From NCBI GenBank assembly GCA_020347545.1, contig CP070731.1, positions 2,567,762 to 2,579,189 on the forward strand: a DNA stretch of 11,428 nt, written 5' to 3'. Below are positions 1-7,288 of this stretch, one piece after another (position 1 is the first letter of the stretch; each line of letters opens with the position of its first letter). The notes under the pieces are model-generated. The model did not search any database. It was not told the origin of the DNA and saw nothing but the letters and a program-made list of their open reading frames with translations. The position numbers were made by a program, and so were the translations under genes. The DNA comes from Flavobacteriaceae bacterium. Lineage in GTDB: Bacteria; Bacteroidota; Bacteroidia; Flavobacteriales; Flavobacteriaceae.

Positions 1-933
1 AAAAATATCATTGGACATGAATTCATGCACATCTTAAGCCCTTTACATTTACGAAGTGAAGTACTGGCAAATGTAGATTACTCAAGGCCAGTGACTGAGG
101 ATCAGCACGTTTGGCTTTATGAAGGAGTGACAGAATGGGCATCTTTTGCGATGCAAATGAAAAATGGAAGTGTAGATTTTGAGGAATATCTTCAATACCT
201 CTCTGATAAAATAAACGGAAGTAAGAACTATAGTGACGAATACAGTTTAACCCGAATAAGTGAGGAATGGCCAACCGATGAAGGCAAAAAACAATATGGA
301 AACATATATCAACTTGGTGCCCTGACGGCCGCCATGCTCGATATCAGACTGATTCAATTATCCAATGGTGAAATAGGTTTGAGAGAATTGTATTTGGAAC
401 TTATCAAAAAATATGGGAAAAGTGAACCCTTTGACAATGAAACTTTTTTTGAAGAGCTGGTTACCTTAACCTATCCTGACATTGAGGAATTTATTGAGAG
501 TCATATCAAAAATAATACCCCGTTTAATTTTGAGGAAGACGCAAAGGTCGTGGGATTAAAATATTATCCCAAAAGAGAGAACCCAGACCATATTCCTTCT
601 ATGGGTATATCCATAGGGCCTAATAGTAAAGGCGAGGGGATAGTCACCTCTTTACTCGATGAATACACAGGTTCAGATCTTAAGGCTGGAGATGTAATAA
701 TAAGTATCAATGGTATTAAATTAATTGATGGGAACACTTACATGAAGATCATGAAGTCCATTAAGGAAAGCAAGGTTGGAGAACCGTATGAAATTACGAT
801 TTCAAGAAACAATGAGACCATAAGTTTAGAAGAAACGCTTGGGGCCAAGATTGATCAATATGTTTTTGAAATAGATCCAGATGCATCCGAACGCGCAAAA
901 AAATTGAGGAAGAAGCTAATGTCTATCCATTAA
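1..933 (+). CDS. M61-like metallopeptidase with C-terminal PDZ domain (5' end outside window)
   Basis: The frame is open from the first base, so this is the C-terminal ~310 residues of a longer protein; the ATG at 25 lies inside the zinc motif and is not the start. The frame encodes HEFMH at 16-30, matching HExxH, in which two histidines bind zinc and the glutamate is catalytic. About 30 residues on comes W-L-Y-E-G (the glutamate codon is at 121), the expected position and context of the third zinc ligand in M61 (glycyl aminopeptidase-like) enzymes. A helical region follows, then a PDZ-like domain at about 590-840 (MGIS strand, then LKAGDVIISINGIKL), as is usual at the C-terminus of M61 proteins. 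The family comprises aminopeptidase-type enzymes, in Bacteroidota generally exported; the signal peptide would be upstream of the window. The substrate cannot be told. The end is a TAA at 931. Family assignment is fairly sure; activity is inferred. Confidence 0.82.
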   Translation, partial: KNIIGHEFMHILSPLHLRSEVLANVDYSRPVTEDQHVWLYEGVTEWASFAMQMKNGSVDFEEYLQYLSDKINGSKNYSDEYSLTRISEEWPTDEGKKQYGNIYQLGALTAAMLDIRLIQLSNGEIGLRELYLELIKKYGKSEPFDNETFFEELVTLTYPDIEEFIESHIKNNTPFNFEEDAKVVGLKYYPKRENPDHIPSMGISIGPNSKGEGIVTSLLDEYTGSDLKAGDVIISINGIKLIDGNTYMKIMKSIKESKVGEPYEITISRNNETISLEETLGAKIDQYVFEIDPDASERAKKLRKKLMSIH

Positions 934-1008
934 TATGAATACCTTATTAAAATTTGACGGGCGATAGACTAAAAGGATAATTAAGTGTAACCAATTAAGA
1001 CAACGGAG

Positions 1009-2058
1009 TTGAATAATCTATTAGAAAATACTTTTTTGATTTCTTCGATCCTTGGAATCTTGATCAGCCTGATAATGATGAGCCAGATCTTTAGAGGTAA
1101 TAAGGCTGATTTTTTTCTGGGTTTGGTTGTTTTTATGATGGGGATAGAGATACTTTTCTCCTGGGGTGTTCAATCGGGTTATGTAAATAGCACAGATCCT
1201 ATTCGATATTGGAAACTTCTCAATTATTTAATTTTTCCTCCGGCGTTGTGGATGTTTGTTAAATACAGTACTGACGATAATTTTCAATTTCAATCCTGGC
1301 ATTATCTTTTGTTCTTTCCTGCAATCATTGGGTATGCCATTGAAATCTGGTCTGGATCCATGTCGATTTCTTTGATGGAGTATAATTTATGGATCTGGTA
1401 TTCTGATTATTTACCCATGGTTGGAACTCTCTTGGTTATCGGATATTTTTGGAAAAAGTATTTCAAATTGAATCCATTGCGATCAATTAAAAAGGGAAAC
1501 AAGACATTTTTAAGTCAATTAAGATTGTTATTGCTCATGCTTAGTCTTACTTTAATTTGCATCATGTGGATCATTTTTAATTTCATCGGGTGGAAGTATT
1601 TTAATTTTATTGAATTCACCCTTACGTTTATGTTTCTTGGATTTGCCTTATTGAATTTTCTTGAAAACCAAAGTTTCCCATCCCTGACACCTGGGAATAA
1701 AAACCATAATTTCCCTAACTACAACGATAAGAAGAGCCTGGAGTTATTGGAGTTAACATTAAAGGAACAGCAACATTATCTAAAACCCAATTTCCCTTTA
1801 AAAGAGTTGGCTTCAGAATTGAATCTGCCCCAACGCTATGTTTCGTTTCTAATAAATCACTATCATGACAAGAATTACAAGGAATTTATAAACGAATACA
1901 GAATAAAATCTTTCTTATCCAAGGCTCAGACTAGCGAAAAAGATTCGAAAACCTTGTTGGGACTGGCACTGGAATCAGGATTTAGTTCAAAGTCTACTTT
2001 CAATCAAGTTTTTAAGAATTATACCGGGAAATCTCCATCTGAATACCTAAAAAATTGA
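1009..2058 (+). CDS. Membrane-embedded AraC-family transcriptional regulator
   Basis: The protein has 349 residues in two parts. Residues ~8-217 hold about seven hydrophobic helices (roughly 8-26, 35-53, 70-86, 97-114, 133-150, 171-193, 197-217). Residues ~240-349 form an AraC-type DNA-binding domain with two helix-turn-helix units (about 264-283, with FPLKELASELNLPQRYVS, and 316-335, with LALESGFSSKSTFNQVFK) and the typical ending TGKSPSEYLKN. This membrane-plus-HTH architecture is common in Flavobacteriia and suggests a one-component regulator that senses a signal at the membrane; ligand and targets are unknown. The start is uncertain: TTG at 1009 keeps the first helix complete and a stop lies in frame at 988, but the GGAG abuts the start too closely to be a good ribosome site. 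ATG codons at 1075 and 1078 would cut into helix 1. Its flanking genes encode two unrelated zinc-motif proteins, which are possible but unproven targets. Confidence 0.87.
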   Translation: MNNLLENTFLISSILGILISLIMMSQIFRGNKADFFLGLVVFMMGIEILFSWGVQSGYVNSTDPIRYWKLLNYLIFPPALWMFVKYSTDDNFQFQSWHYLLFFPAIIGYAIEIWSGSMSISLMEYNLWIWYSDYLPMVGTLLVIGYFWKKYFKLNPLRSIKKGNKTFLSQLRLLLLMLSLTLICIMWIIFNFIGWKYFNFIEFTLTFMFLGFALLNFLENQSFPSLTPGNKNHNFPNYNDKKSLELLELTLKEQQHYLKPNFPLKELASELNLPQRYVSFLINHYHDKNYKEFINEYRIKSFLSKAQTSEKDSKTLLGLALESGFSSKSTFNQVFKNYTGKSPSEYLKN

Positions 2059-2149
2059 ATTTGTTATAGAAAATAGGGCCAGAAACGTGTTTTCATACTT
2101 CCGAAATCATGTTTCAGGTCGATATCACGAGGAGAATGTAATTTATTTG

Positions 2150-3202
2150 ATGAAAAATTTTATCATCATGAGAATTATGACATCACTTTTAACAATTTTA
2201 CTAAGTATTTATCTTAATGCCCAGGCAAATCCGTCTGAAGTTGGGTTTAAAAAAAACATTGAGTTTTTAGGCTACATCGTTGAACTCGGAGATCCTTCAA
2301 ACAATGATCCAAACCATCCGGTTTCTATTGAAATAAACAAATTTCCCGAAGATAGAACCAATGAAAAACTAACCGAATTATTTGGTCTTGCAGGGAATAT
2401 AGATTATTCAACTTTGATCAATTTAATGTATTTCTTACCAGAGTTTCCTTTGGATAATTCCTACATATTATCTGAGGATAGGGCAATACAGTTGGGATTC
2501 GATTCGGAGGACGAAATAGCAACAATTAGAAATTTAGTCCATCAAATAAATGCATTTTATAAACAGTCTCACTTTGATTCCGTCTGGGAAAACCTATCAA
2601 TGCAAAGGGAAGAAACTTTGATAGAATTAAGGCAATTAATGCCTTCGAGAGCTTTGATTGAGAATATGGAAAACTTTTATGGCATTACGTTTGAACAATA
2701 TGAAATAGTTCCAAGTTTGACGCTTTGGTCCGCGGGATGGGGAATCAAGGATAAATACAGGAACAGGGCAACCTTTATTCTCGGCCCCATGGCTGAAAAT
2801 TATGATTTTGGCAATCGTCAAAACTTTGTCAACCTGGCCATTCATGAATATGGACATTCCTTTGTGAACCCTGTGGTTTTGGAAAACACCATTGAATTAA
2901 CAAAAACGGAAAGCCTTTTTGGGCCCATTAAATCTGACATGGTAGTTCAAGGATATTCTAATTGGGAAACCTGCATGATTGAACATTTTGTGAGATCCGG
3001 CGAGGTTATAATGAATGAATTCATGGGAAACAATGAAGGCGTTAAAGCTTTACTTGAAGATTATGGTAAAAACCGAAAATTTATTTATCTCCAATTTATC
3101 GTTGGCAAATTGAAAGAATACAGGTTGGAAAAAAAGTTGAGTTATCGGGATTCGGTTCGCAAAACCATAGAAGATCTCGAATTAGTGTATTTAACAGAGT
3201 AA
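2150..3202 (+). CDS. Secreted DUF4932-like protein with HExxH zinc-peptidase motif
   Basis: With the ATG at 2150 the protein has 350 residues and begins with a basic stretch and hydrophobic core ending in LNAQA, a typical Flavobacteriia signal peptide. A second ATG at 2168 would also leave a complete signal peptide. A GTG at 2087 would add 21 polar residues in front of it and is less likely. The key motif is HEYGH at 2843-2857 (H232-E-Y-G-H236), preceded by hydrophobic NLAI and followed by SFVNP. Downstream, W272-E273 and E278-H279 are candidates for the third metal ligand. This arrangement resembles DUF4932, a Bacteroidota family that looks like a gluzincin peptidase but has no characterised substrate as far as I know. 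Expected location is the periplasm or outside the cell. The stop is TAA at 3200. Exported metalloprotein is well supported, the DUF4932 name moderately, and peptidase activity is inferred. Confidence 0.75.
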   Translation: MKNFIIMRIMTSLLTILLSIYLNAQANPSEVGFKKNIEFLGYIVELGDPSNNDPNHPVSIEINKFPEDRTNEKLTELFGLAGNIDYSTLINLMYFLPEFPLDNSYILSEDRAIQLGFDSEDEIATIRNLVHQINAFYKQSHFDSVWENLSMQREETLIELRQLMPSRALIENMENFYGITFEQYEIVPSLTLWSAGWGIKDKYRNRATFILGPMAENYDFGNRQNFVNLAIHEYGHSFVNPVVLENTIELTKTESLFGPIKSDMVVQGYSNWETCMIEHFVRSGEVIMNEFMGNNEGVKALLEDYGKNRKFIYLQFIVGKLKEYRLEKKLSYRDSVRKTIEDLELVYLTE

Positions 3203-3218
3203 ATCGCAAATGATCTGA

Positions 3219-3434
3219 TATTTAAAAATTAATTACCTTTCCATTCCATTAAACCGTAAAGCCTCAATAGAAATTGATGAAGCCCGGCCTGAAACTGTAA
3301 TGAATTTTACTCGAATGGTTCCCAACGCCAAATTTGTTTTAATACCCGGAACAGGTCATTCGACGCTTAATGATAATGGCCCTGCAGTTCTCGCAGCAAT
3401 TAAGCAATTTATAAAGACTATAGAAAAAAAATGA
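3219..3434 (+). pseudogene. C-terminal remnant of an alpha/beta hydrolase
   Basis: After an in-frame TGA at 3216 the frame is open to a TGA at 3432. The part from about 3255 reads like the end of an alpha/beta hydrolase: A-S-I-E-I-D-E-A, then VPNAKFVLIPGTGH (3318-3359) and an amphipathic ending AVLAAIKQFIKTIEKK. The histidine of GTGH (codon at 3357) corresponds to the catalytic-triad histidine of that fold. The nucleophile elbow, the acid residue and about 200 N-terminal residues are absent. Residues encoded by 3219-3250 do not look like part of the family, which suggests the break lies near 3250. The stop overlaps the start of the next gene in an ATGA arrangement (3431-3434), as in a translationally coupled operon, so this is probably what is left of the gene once co-expressed with the GyrI-like protein. 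A short functional peptide is possible but unlikely. Confidence 0.62.
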
Positions 3435-3916
3435 ATCCAAGAATAGAAAAACTAGAGACGAAAAGGTTGATTGGTGCAAACTTGAAGATGAGTCTCATTG
3501 CCAATAAAACCGGACAGCTTTGGGGCCAGTTTGGGCCAAGGATTAAGGAAATACAAAATAGAGTTTCTGAAGATAAGCTCTCAATGCAGATCTATCCTCC
3601 TTTCTATTACGACCAATTCAATCCGTCCCGGGAGTTCGAAAAGTGGGCTGCGGTTGAAGTGAAGGATTTTGAGACTGTCCCTTTTGGATTGAAGTCATTT
3701 ACCCTTGAAAAAGGACTTTACGCGGTTTTTGATCATAAGGGTTCAAGTTCAGATCATTCCATATTCGAATACATTTTTTCAAAATGGTTTCCAGCTTCAA
3801 AGTATGTAGTTGATGACAGACCTCATTTTGAAGTATTGGGGTTGAACTATAAAAATAATGATCCGGAATCGGAGGAAGAAATCTGGATACCAATAAAAGA
3901 AGAAAAACCGGAATAG
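3431..3916 (+). CDS. GyrI-like small-molecule-binding domain protein
   Basis: This 161-residue cytoplasmic protein has no signal peptide or membrane segment. Its pattern fits the GyrI-like / AraC effector-binding superfamily: an opening strand (IEKLETKRLIGANLKMSL), then LWGQFGPRIKEI, a middle with AAVEVKDFETVPFGLKSFTLEKGLYAVFDHKG, a helix HSIFEYIFSKWFPAS, then RPHFEVLG and the closing EEEIWIPIKE. Family members bind hydrophobic small molecules, either as the sensor half of AraC-type regulators or as stand-alone proteins. This one has no helix-turn-helix, so it is a stand-alone binder; the ligand is unknown. The ATG lies on the stop of the hydrolase remnant upstream (ATGA), implying past translational coupling. 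Whether it is still well expressed, now that the upstream frame is mostly lost, cannot be judged from sequence. No clear ribosome site is visible; the region in front is a run of nine A's. Confidence 0.78.
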   Translation: MNPRIEKLETKRLIGANLKMSLIANKTGQLWGQFGPRIKEIQNRVSEDKLSMQIYPPFYYDQFNPSREFEKWAAVEVKDFETVPFGLKSFTLEKGLYAVFDHKGSSSDHSIFEYIFSKWFPASKYVVDDRPHFEVLGLNYKNNDPESEEEIWIPIKEEKPE

Positions 3917-4112
3917 GCCAAAACTATAATCCCCGCTATCAGCCTTAAAAGTTTTTTTTTCAACTTAAACGTAATAAATTTCCATTACGAAAGATCTTCA
4001 CTGTCATATTTTTCCTTTCAATTTAATGCCATTGCAACATAGCTTAACTATTCTCGTCTTCTAGGGGCATTATTTTAATCGTTTAATTTTTAACCTTATT
4101 ATTCCAAATTTT

Positions 4113-5648
4113 ATGACAACAATATTTTCGATATCAAAAATCGTGATTTATCTGTATTTTGCACTAATGCCTTTTACTATGCCTCAAAAGTCTTATGATT
4201 TTGAATGGCCGGAACATAGGTCGGTGAAGGTATTTAAAGAACTCATTAAAGTTTATGACGAGTACGATTTAGAAAAACTTGAAGGATTCGTCCGTAAATA
4301 CTATCCAGAAGAAAGTGTTCAGAAAAAGATAAAACACTGGGCCAAGGTTTACTCTGAATTCGGTACGCTGGAACCTTTTAAAGTAGCCGATAAAAATTTG
4401 ATTGAAGATTCTCCGGGAATATGGTTTCGGGGAAAAGATTCAAAGAACTGGGTTCAGCTTATCATTGTAATGAATGATTCCATAGATCAGATCACTCTGA
4501 ATCCGGTAGTAAGAGGAATTCGTCCGGTGGGCCCTCTTCCTCCATATTCCCCAATGCCGGTAGAAAAATTGAACCAATATTTAAAGGAATATATGGATGT
4601 TATTGTTCAAAAAGATCTGTTCTCCGGGAATGTATTGGTGGCACAAGGAAATGAGATACTGTTTCAGGGGGCTTATGGATTGAGAGATAAAACCCTGAAC
4701 CAAAGAAATGATCTTGAAACTTCTTTTGGGATTGCGTCAACCACCAAAACCTTTACGGCAATCGCCATTGCGCAACTGGCTGAAACTGGAAAGCTAAAAT
4801 TTTCGGACCCCATAAGTAAATTTATTCCTTCATATCCTAAGGATATTGCAGATCAGGTAACGATTCATCATTTACTTACCCATACTTCAGGTATCGAATT
4901 TGATGATTATGAACCTTTTAATGAGGCTACAAAAAAAGCAAAAAGTTTTAACGAACTTATCAATGTCCAATTGGAATTTATGGATCATATGAACGAAGGG
5001 AGACGGTCTAATTTTAAGGTATTAAATGAGTATGACTACACTAATGACGGATTCGATCTGTTAGGTGCGGTGATCGAAAAGGTTTCCGGACTTTCATATG
5101 CCCGATATATTGAAAAATACATTTTTGAACCGGCAGGCATGGTTAACTCATTTGCCGATATAGATCGCATCAATAAAAGTGCTAATAAGGCCAAAGGTTA
5201 TAGCTATTATGATGAGGATCACAACTTTCGGTTAGGGAAAAGATTTGAGGCTGACCCTTCGAGATATTCAATGGTAGGTGGTGCAGGAGGTATTCATTCC
5301 AGTGTTTCGGATCTTTACAGGTATTTTAAATATATCAACGAGGAAGTACTCATTAACGGTAAAACCAAAGAATTAATGTTTTCAGTTCACGCCACGCGAT
5401 ATTCAAGCGAGGATCTCGATACGGATTCTCAATATGGCTATGGTTTTGCCATGAACCGCAGTGGAAAGGCGACTACAATTGGACATGATGGTGTTGACCT
5501 GGGCATAGGAAGTCGATTTGCATATTATCCTGAACAGGACATTTATGTCATTGTATTGAGTAACTACGGGTCAATGGCCGGAAGCAATGTGGCAAATCAC
5601 ATTAAAGACTTGATCGAGCCTAATTTTATACCAGTTGAGACCAATTGA
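4113..5648 (+). CDS. Exported serine hydrolase, beta-lactamase/PBP-like fold, with N-terminal accessory domain
   Basis: The protein has 511 residues. Residues 1-~24 are a hydrophobic signal segment. Residues ~27-137 form a small alpha/beta domain resembling the NTF2-like or DUF3887-like domains found before such hydrolases. Residues ~150-505 are the catalytic domain of the class C beta-lactamase / D-aminopeptidase / esterase family. All three catalytic motifs are visible: S209-T-T-K212 (SxxK, nucleophile serine and general base), Y309-T-N311 (YxN) and H458-D-G460 (in place of KTG, as in many esterase and peptidase members). The family-typical HHLLTHTSGI and FEPAGM stretches are present. These enzymes act outside the cytoplasm on peptides or esters. 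Most are not antibiotic-resistance enzymes, and HDG instead of KTG argues against a true beta-lactamase. The gene stands alone, with 196 bp before it and 125 bp after it. Confidence 0.9.
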   Translation: MTTIFSISKIVIYLYFALMPFTMPQKSYDFEWPEHRSVKVFKELIKVYDEYDLEKLEGFVRKYYPEESVQKKIKHWAKVYSEFGTLEPFKVADKNLIEDSPGIWFRGKDSKNWVQLIIVMNDSIDQITLNPVVRGIRPVGPLPPYSPMPVEKLNQYLKEYMDVIVQKDLFSGNVLVAQGNEILFQGAYGLRDKTLNQRNDLETSFGIASTTKTFTAIAIAQLAETGKLKFSDPISKFIPSYPKDIADQVTIHHLLTHTSGIEFDDYEPFNEATKKAKSFNELINVQLEFMDHMNEGRRSNFKVLNEYDYTNDGFDLLGAVIEKVSGLSYARYIEKYIFEPAGMVNSFADIDRINKSANKAKGYSYYDEDHNFRLGKRFEADPSRYSMVGGAGGIHSSVSDLYRYFKYINEEVLINGKTKELMFSVHATRYSSEDLDTDSQYGYGFAMNRSGKATTIGHDGVDLGIGSRFAYYPEQDIYVIVLSNYGSMAGSNVANHIKDLIEPNFIPVETN

Positions 5649-5773
5649 GAACGTATCATTTATCAAGATGTGGATCAATATATATTATGGTTGAGATAAA
5701 TACGTATATTGTATGTCACACCAGGTTCAGTTTATTTTAATCCAAAAACTGGTGCCGACTAAATCAAACCGCA

Positions 5774-6283
5774 ATGAATTTATCCTTTTTCACTTTCCGA
5801 ATTAAATTAATAACTCTTTTGTTATTATCAATTAACTTACAGATAAGCGCTCAAAGTATGAGCTCAGGGTCTAATGAGAGCAATTCTATTTCCGAGTCAT
5901 TCAATTTAACACTGCAACATACCACCCTGGTGGTGACTAATTTTAAGGCCAGTAAAGAATTTTATACTGAAATTTTAGGTTTAAAAGATTTAAAGGCGGA
6001 TTGGTTACCCGAAAATCAAATGTTTTTATCTCTTGGTGATAATTTAGAACTTCATGTGGGAGAAGTTGAAGGTGTGGAAATAAAGCCGAGCAATTTTAAT
6101 CATTTTGCTATCTCAACTAATGATTTAGATGGGTATTTAAAGCTTTTGGCCTCAAAAGGTGTGGATCATTATAGTTTGGGTGGAGCAAAGAAAAATTTCA
6201 TTCAGAAAAGACCCGATGGGGTAAGACAGACTTTTATTCAGGACCCGGATGGTTACTGGATCGAAATTAATGATGCAAATTAG
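5774..6283 (+). CDS. Exported VOC-superfamily (glyoxalase-fold) metalloprotein
   Basis: The protein has 169 residues. It starts with a basic/hydrophobic signal peptide ending ISAQS (about 1-27), then a Ser/Asn-rich linker to about residue 45. The rest is one complete vicinal-oxygen-chelate domain made of two beta-alpha-beta-beta-beta modules. The four positions that bind the metal in E. coli glyoxalase I all seem to be filled: H49 (LQHTTLVV), E92 (NLELHV), H110 (FNHFAIS) and E164 (YWIEIND). The DPDG turn before the last strand is also family-typical. Members include glyoxalases, extradiol dioxygenases, epimerases and fosfomycin- or bleomycin-resistance proteins, so the reaction cannot be assigned. 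A secreted or periplasmic location is unusual, because best-known members are cytoplasmic. The next intact gene is separated from it by a broken peroxidase-related gene. Fold is confident, substrate unknown. Confidence 0.87.
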   Translation: MNLSFFTFRIKLITLLLLSINLQISAQSMSSGSNESNSISESFNLTLQHTTLVVTNFKASKEFYTEILGLKDLKADWLPENQMFLSLGDNLELHVGEVEGVEIKPSNFNHFAISTNDLDGYLKLLASKGVDHYSLGGAKKNFIQKRPDGVRQTFIQDPDGYWIEINDAN

Positions 6284-6327
6284 CTAACTTTAAACATTCA
6301 ATTTTTAAACCATAAACTATATACCTC

Positions 6328-6550
6328 ATGCGATTTTTTAAATCTATAGGGGAACAGGACAAAGTACCTCATGCCTTTGCAAATTTCAACACCGGTATCG
6401 AAAGACCTTTAATTGACCTGCACCTGGAGTTTTATGAATCGCTTTGTAGAAGGAATTGGCTTAACTGTGGTACCGGAGCAATTTGCTATGGAAGGTAAAA
6501 TGTTAAAAGGCGGATACGATGGAATATTCAAAATATTTGATTTAAAATAA
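6328..6550 (+). pseudogene. Broken CMD/AhpD-like peroxidase-related gene (internal deletion and frame change)
   Basis: Two pieces in different frames look like the two ends of one gene. The first starts at ATG 6328 (MRFFKSIGEQDKVPHAFANF, then RPLIDLHLEFYE) and resembles the N-terminus of carboxymuconolactone-decarboxylase-type 'peroxidase-related' enzymes, where a Pro-Leu-(Leu/Ile)-x-x-His segment precedes the catalytic region. From about 6430 this frame runs into unrelated sequence and stops at 6496-6498. The second piece, 6434-6550, reads MNRFVEGIGLTVVPEQF, then GKMLKGGYDGIFKIFDLK, resembling the C-terminus of the same family. The catalytic middle with the C-x-x-C and following histidine (roughly 100 residues) is missing, so no enzyme can result. 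The final TAA (6548-6550) shares a base with the ATG of the next gene, an operon-style overlap. The fragments are short, so the family call is moderate; that the locus is broken is more certain. Confidence 0.55.
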
Positions 6551-7239
6551 TGATAAAAAAATCCATGCAGAAACAGATTGATAAACTCAAAAGGAAACAG
6601 AAGATTCAGAACTTTTTTATTCTGGTATTACTAATTGCTGTGGTTGTAATGTACACAAATCCGGATAAAAAGGCGGATGAAATGCAAGATATCATTCATG
6701 CCAGAGGTATCGTTATTCATGATAATGAAGGTAATTCGAGAATGGCCATAGGATTTCCTGTTGACAACAGCGGCAGAAAACGGAGCGATACCTTATCAGG
6801 ACTGGTCTTTATGGATGAAAACGGAATGGATCGTATCCATTTAGGGCCCCACGGGAAACTCTTTTTGGGTGGAAAATATTTTGGAAGAAGTAATAATGAG
6901 GGCTGGTCCTTGTTCTTCAATGACAGTAAAGGTGAAGAAAGGTCAGGATATGGATTCAGTGATACTGACAATAGCATTGGCCTTGGAATGGATTATGGAG
7001 GAGAGCATGGAGGAGAGGCCATTTATCTCTATGCTGCTCCAAATATTGCCTTTATGACGATTAATGCCGATTTGCAGGAGAAAAATGGGATTCGAGACAG
7101 AATCGTTCTATGGCACGAAACAGATAAGGATCTTAGTATTGCAAAAATTAGCGATTCTCATAAAGACGGGAAAATCATTTTAAAGGCGGAAAAAGGAATG
7201 GATGGTGTCATTGAAAAATCAAACAACGGATCAAAGTAA
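6550..7239 (+). CDS. Single-pass membrane protein with beta-rich repeats, function unknown
   Basis: This 229-residue protein does not match a family I can name securely. It begins with a short very basic helix (residues 1-20, Lys/Gln-rich, possibly coiled coil), followed by one membrane segment at about 21-36, so the remaining ~190 residues should lie in the periplasm. That part carries a loosely repeated unit, hydrophobic strand - Asp-x-x-Gly turn - Arg - strand ending in Gly: residues 52-68 (GIVIHDNEGNSRMAIG), 84-99 (GLVFMDENGMDRIHLG) and 118-135 (SLFFNDSKGEERSGYG). Less regular Gly-rich strands follow, and near the end RIVLWHETDKDLSIAKI. No catalytic motif or cysteine is visible. Similar DxxGxxR strand repeats occur in uncharacterised bacterial proteins. 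The ATG overlaps the stop of the broken peroxidase-related gene, suggesting a former operon with it. Confidence 0.72.
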   Translation: MIKKSMQKQIDKLKRKQKIQNFFILVLLIAVVVMYTNPDKKADEMQDIIHARGIVIHDNEGNSRMAIGFPVDNSGRKRSDTLSGLVFMDENGMDRIHLGPHGKLFLGGKYFGRSNNEGWSLFFNDSKGEERSGYGFSDTDNSIGLGMDYGGEHGGEAIYLYAAPNIAFMTINADLQEKNGIRDRIVLWHETDKDLSIAKISDSHKDGKIILKAEKGMDGVIEKSNNGSK

Positions 7240-7288
7240 CCCGAAACTCGGTTAAATTCCTCATAATAAACCTCTTTAAACAAATTCT

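Noticed and set aside
2087..2149. GTG-initiated extension of the DUF4932-like gene
   Set aside because: It would place 21 polar residues before a good signal peptide and has no convincing ribosome site; ATG 2150 (or 2168) is the better start.
2636..2857. Antisense open frame inside the DUF4932-like gene, and similar antisense frames in other genes (for example 9158-9379 and 9462-9765)
   Set aside because: They lie opposite strong coding sequence, show no domain pattern and have no start context; they are by-products of the real genes.
3920..3960. Possible terminator after the GyrI-like gene: nine T's at 3952-3960 preceded by AAAACT...AGTTTT
   Set aside because: The only stem is AT-rich, 6 bp, with a ~24-base loop; I cannot support an intrinsic terminator from this.
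4113..5648. Antibiotic-resistance beta-lactamase
   Set aside because: Only the fold and SxxK/YxN motifs are shared; HDG replaces KTG and an extra N-terminal domain is present, fitting an esterase/peptidase-type member.
7237..7254. Inverted repeat TAACC...GGTTA over the stop of the membrane repeat protein
   Set aside because: Five base pairs with no T run after it; short enough to be chance.
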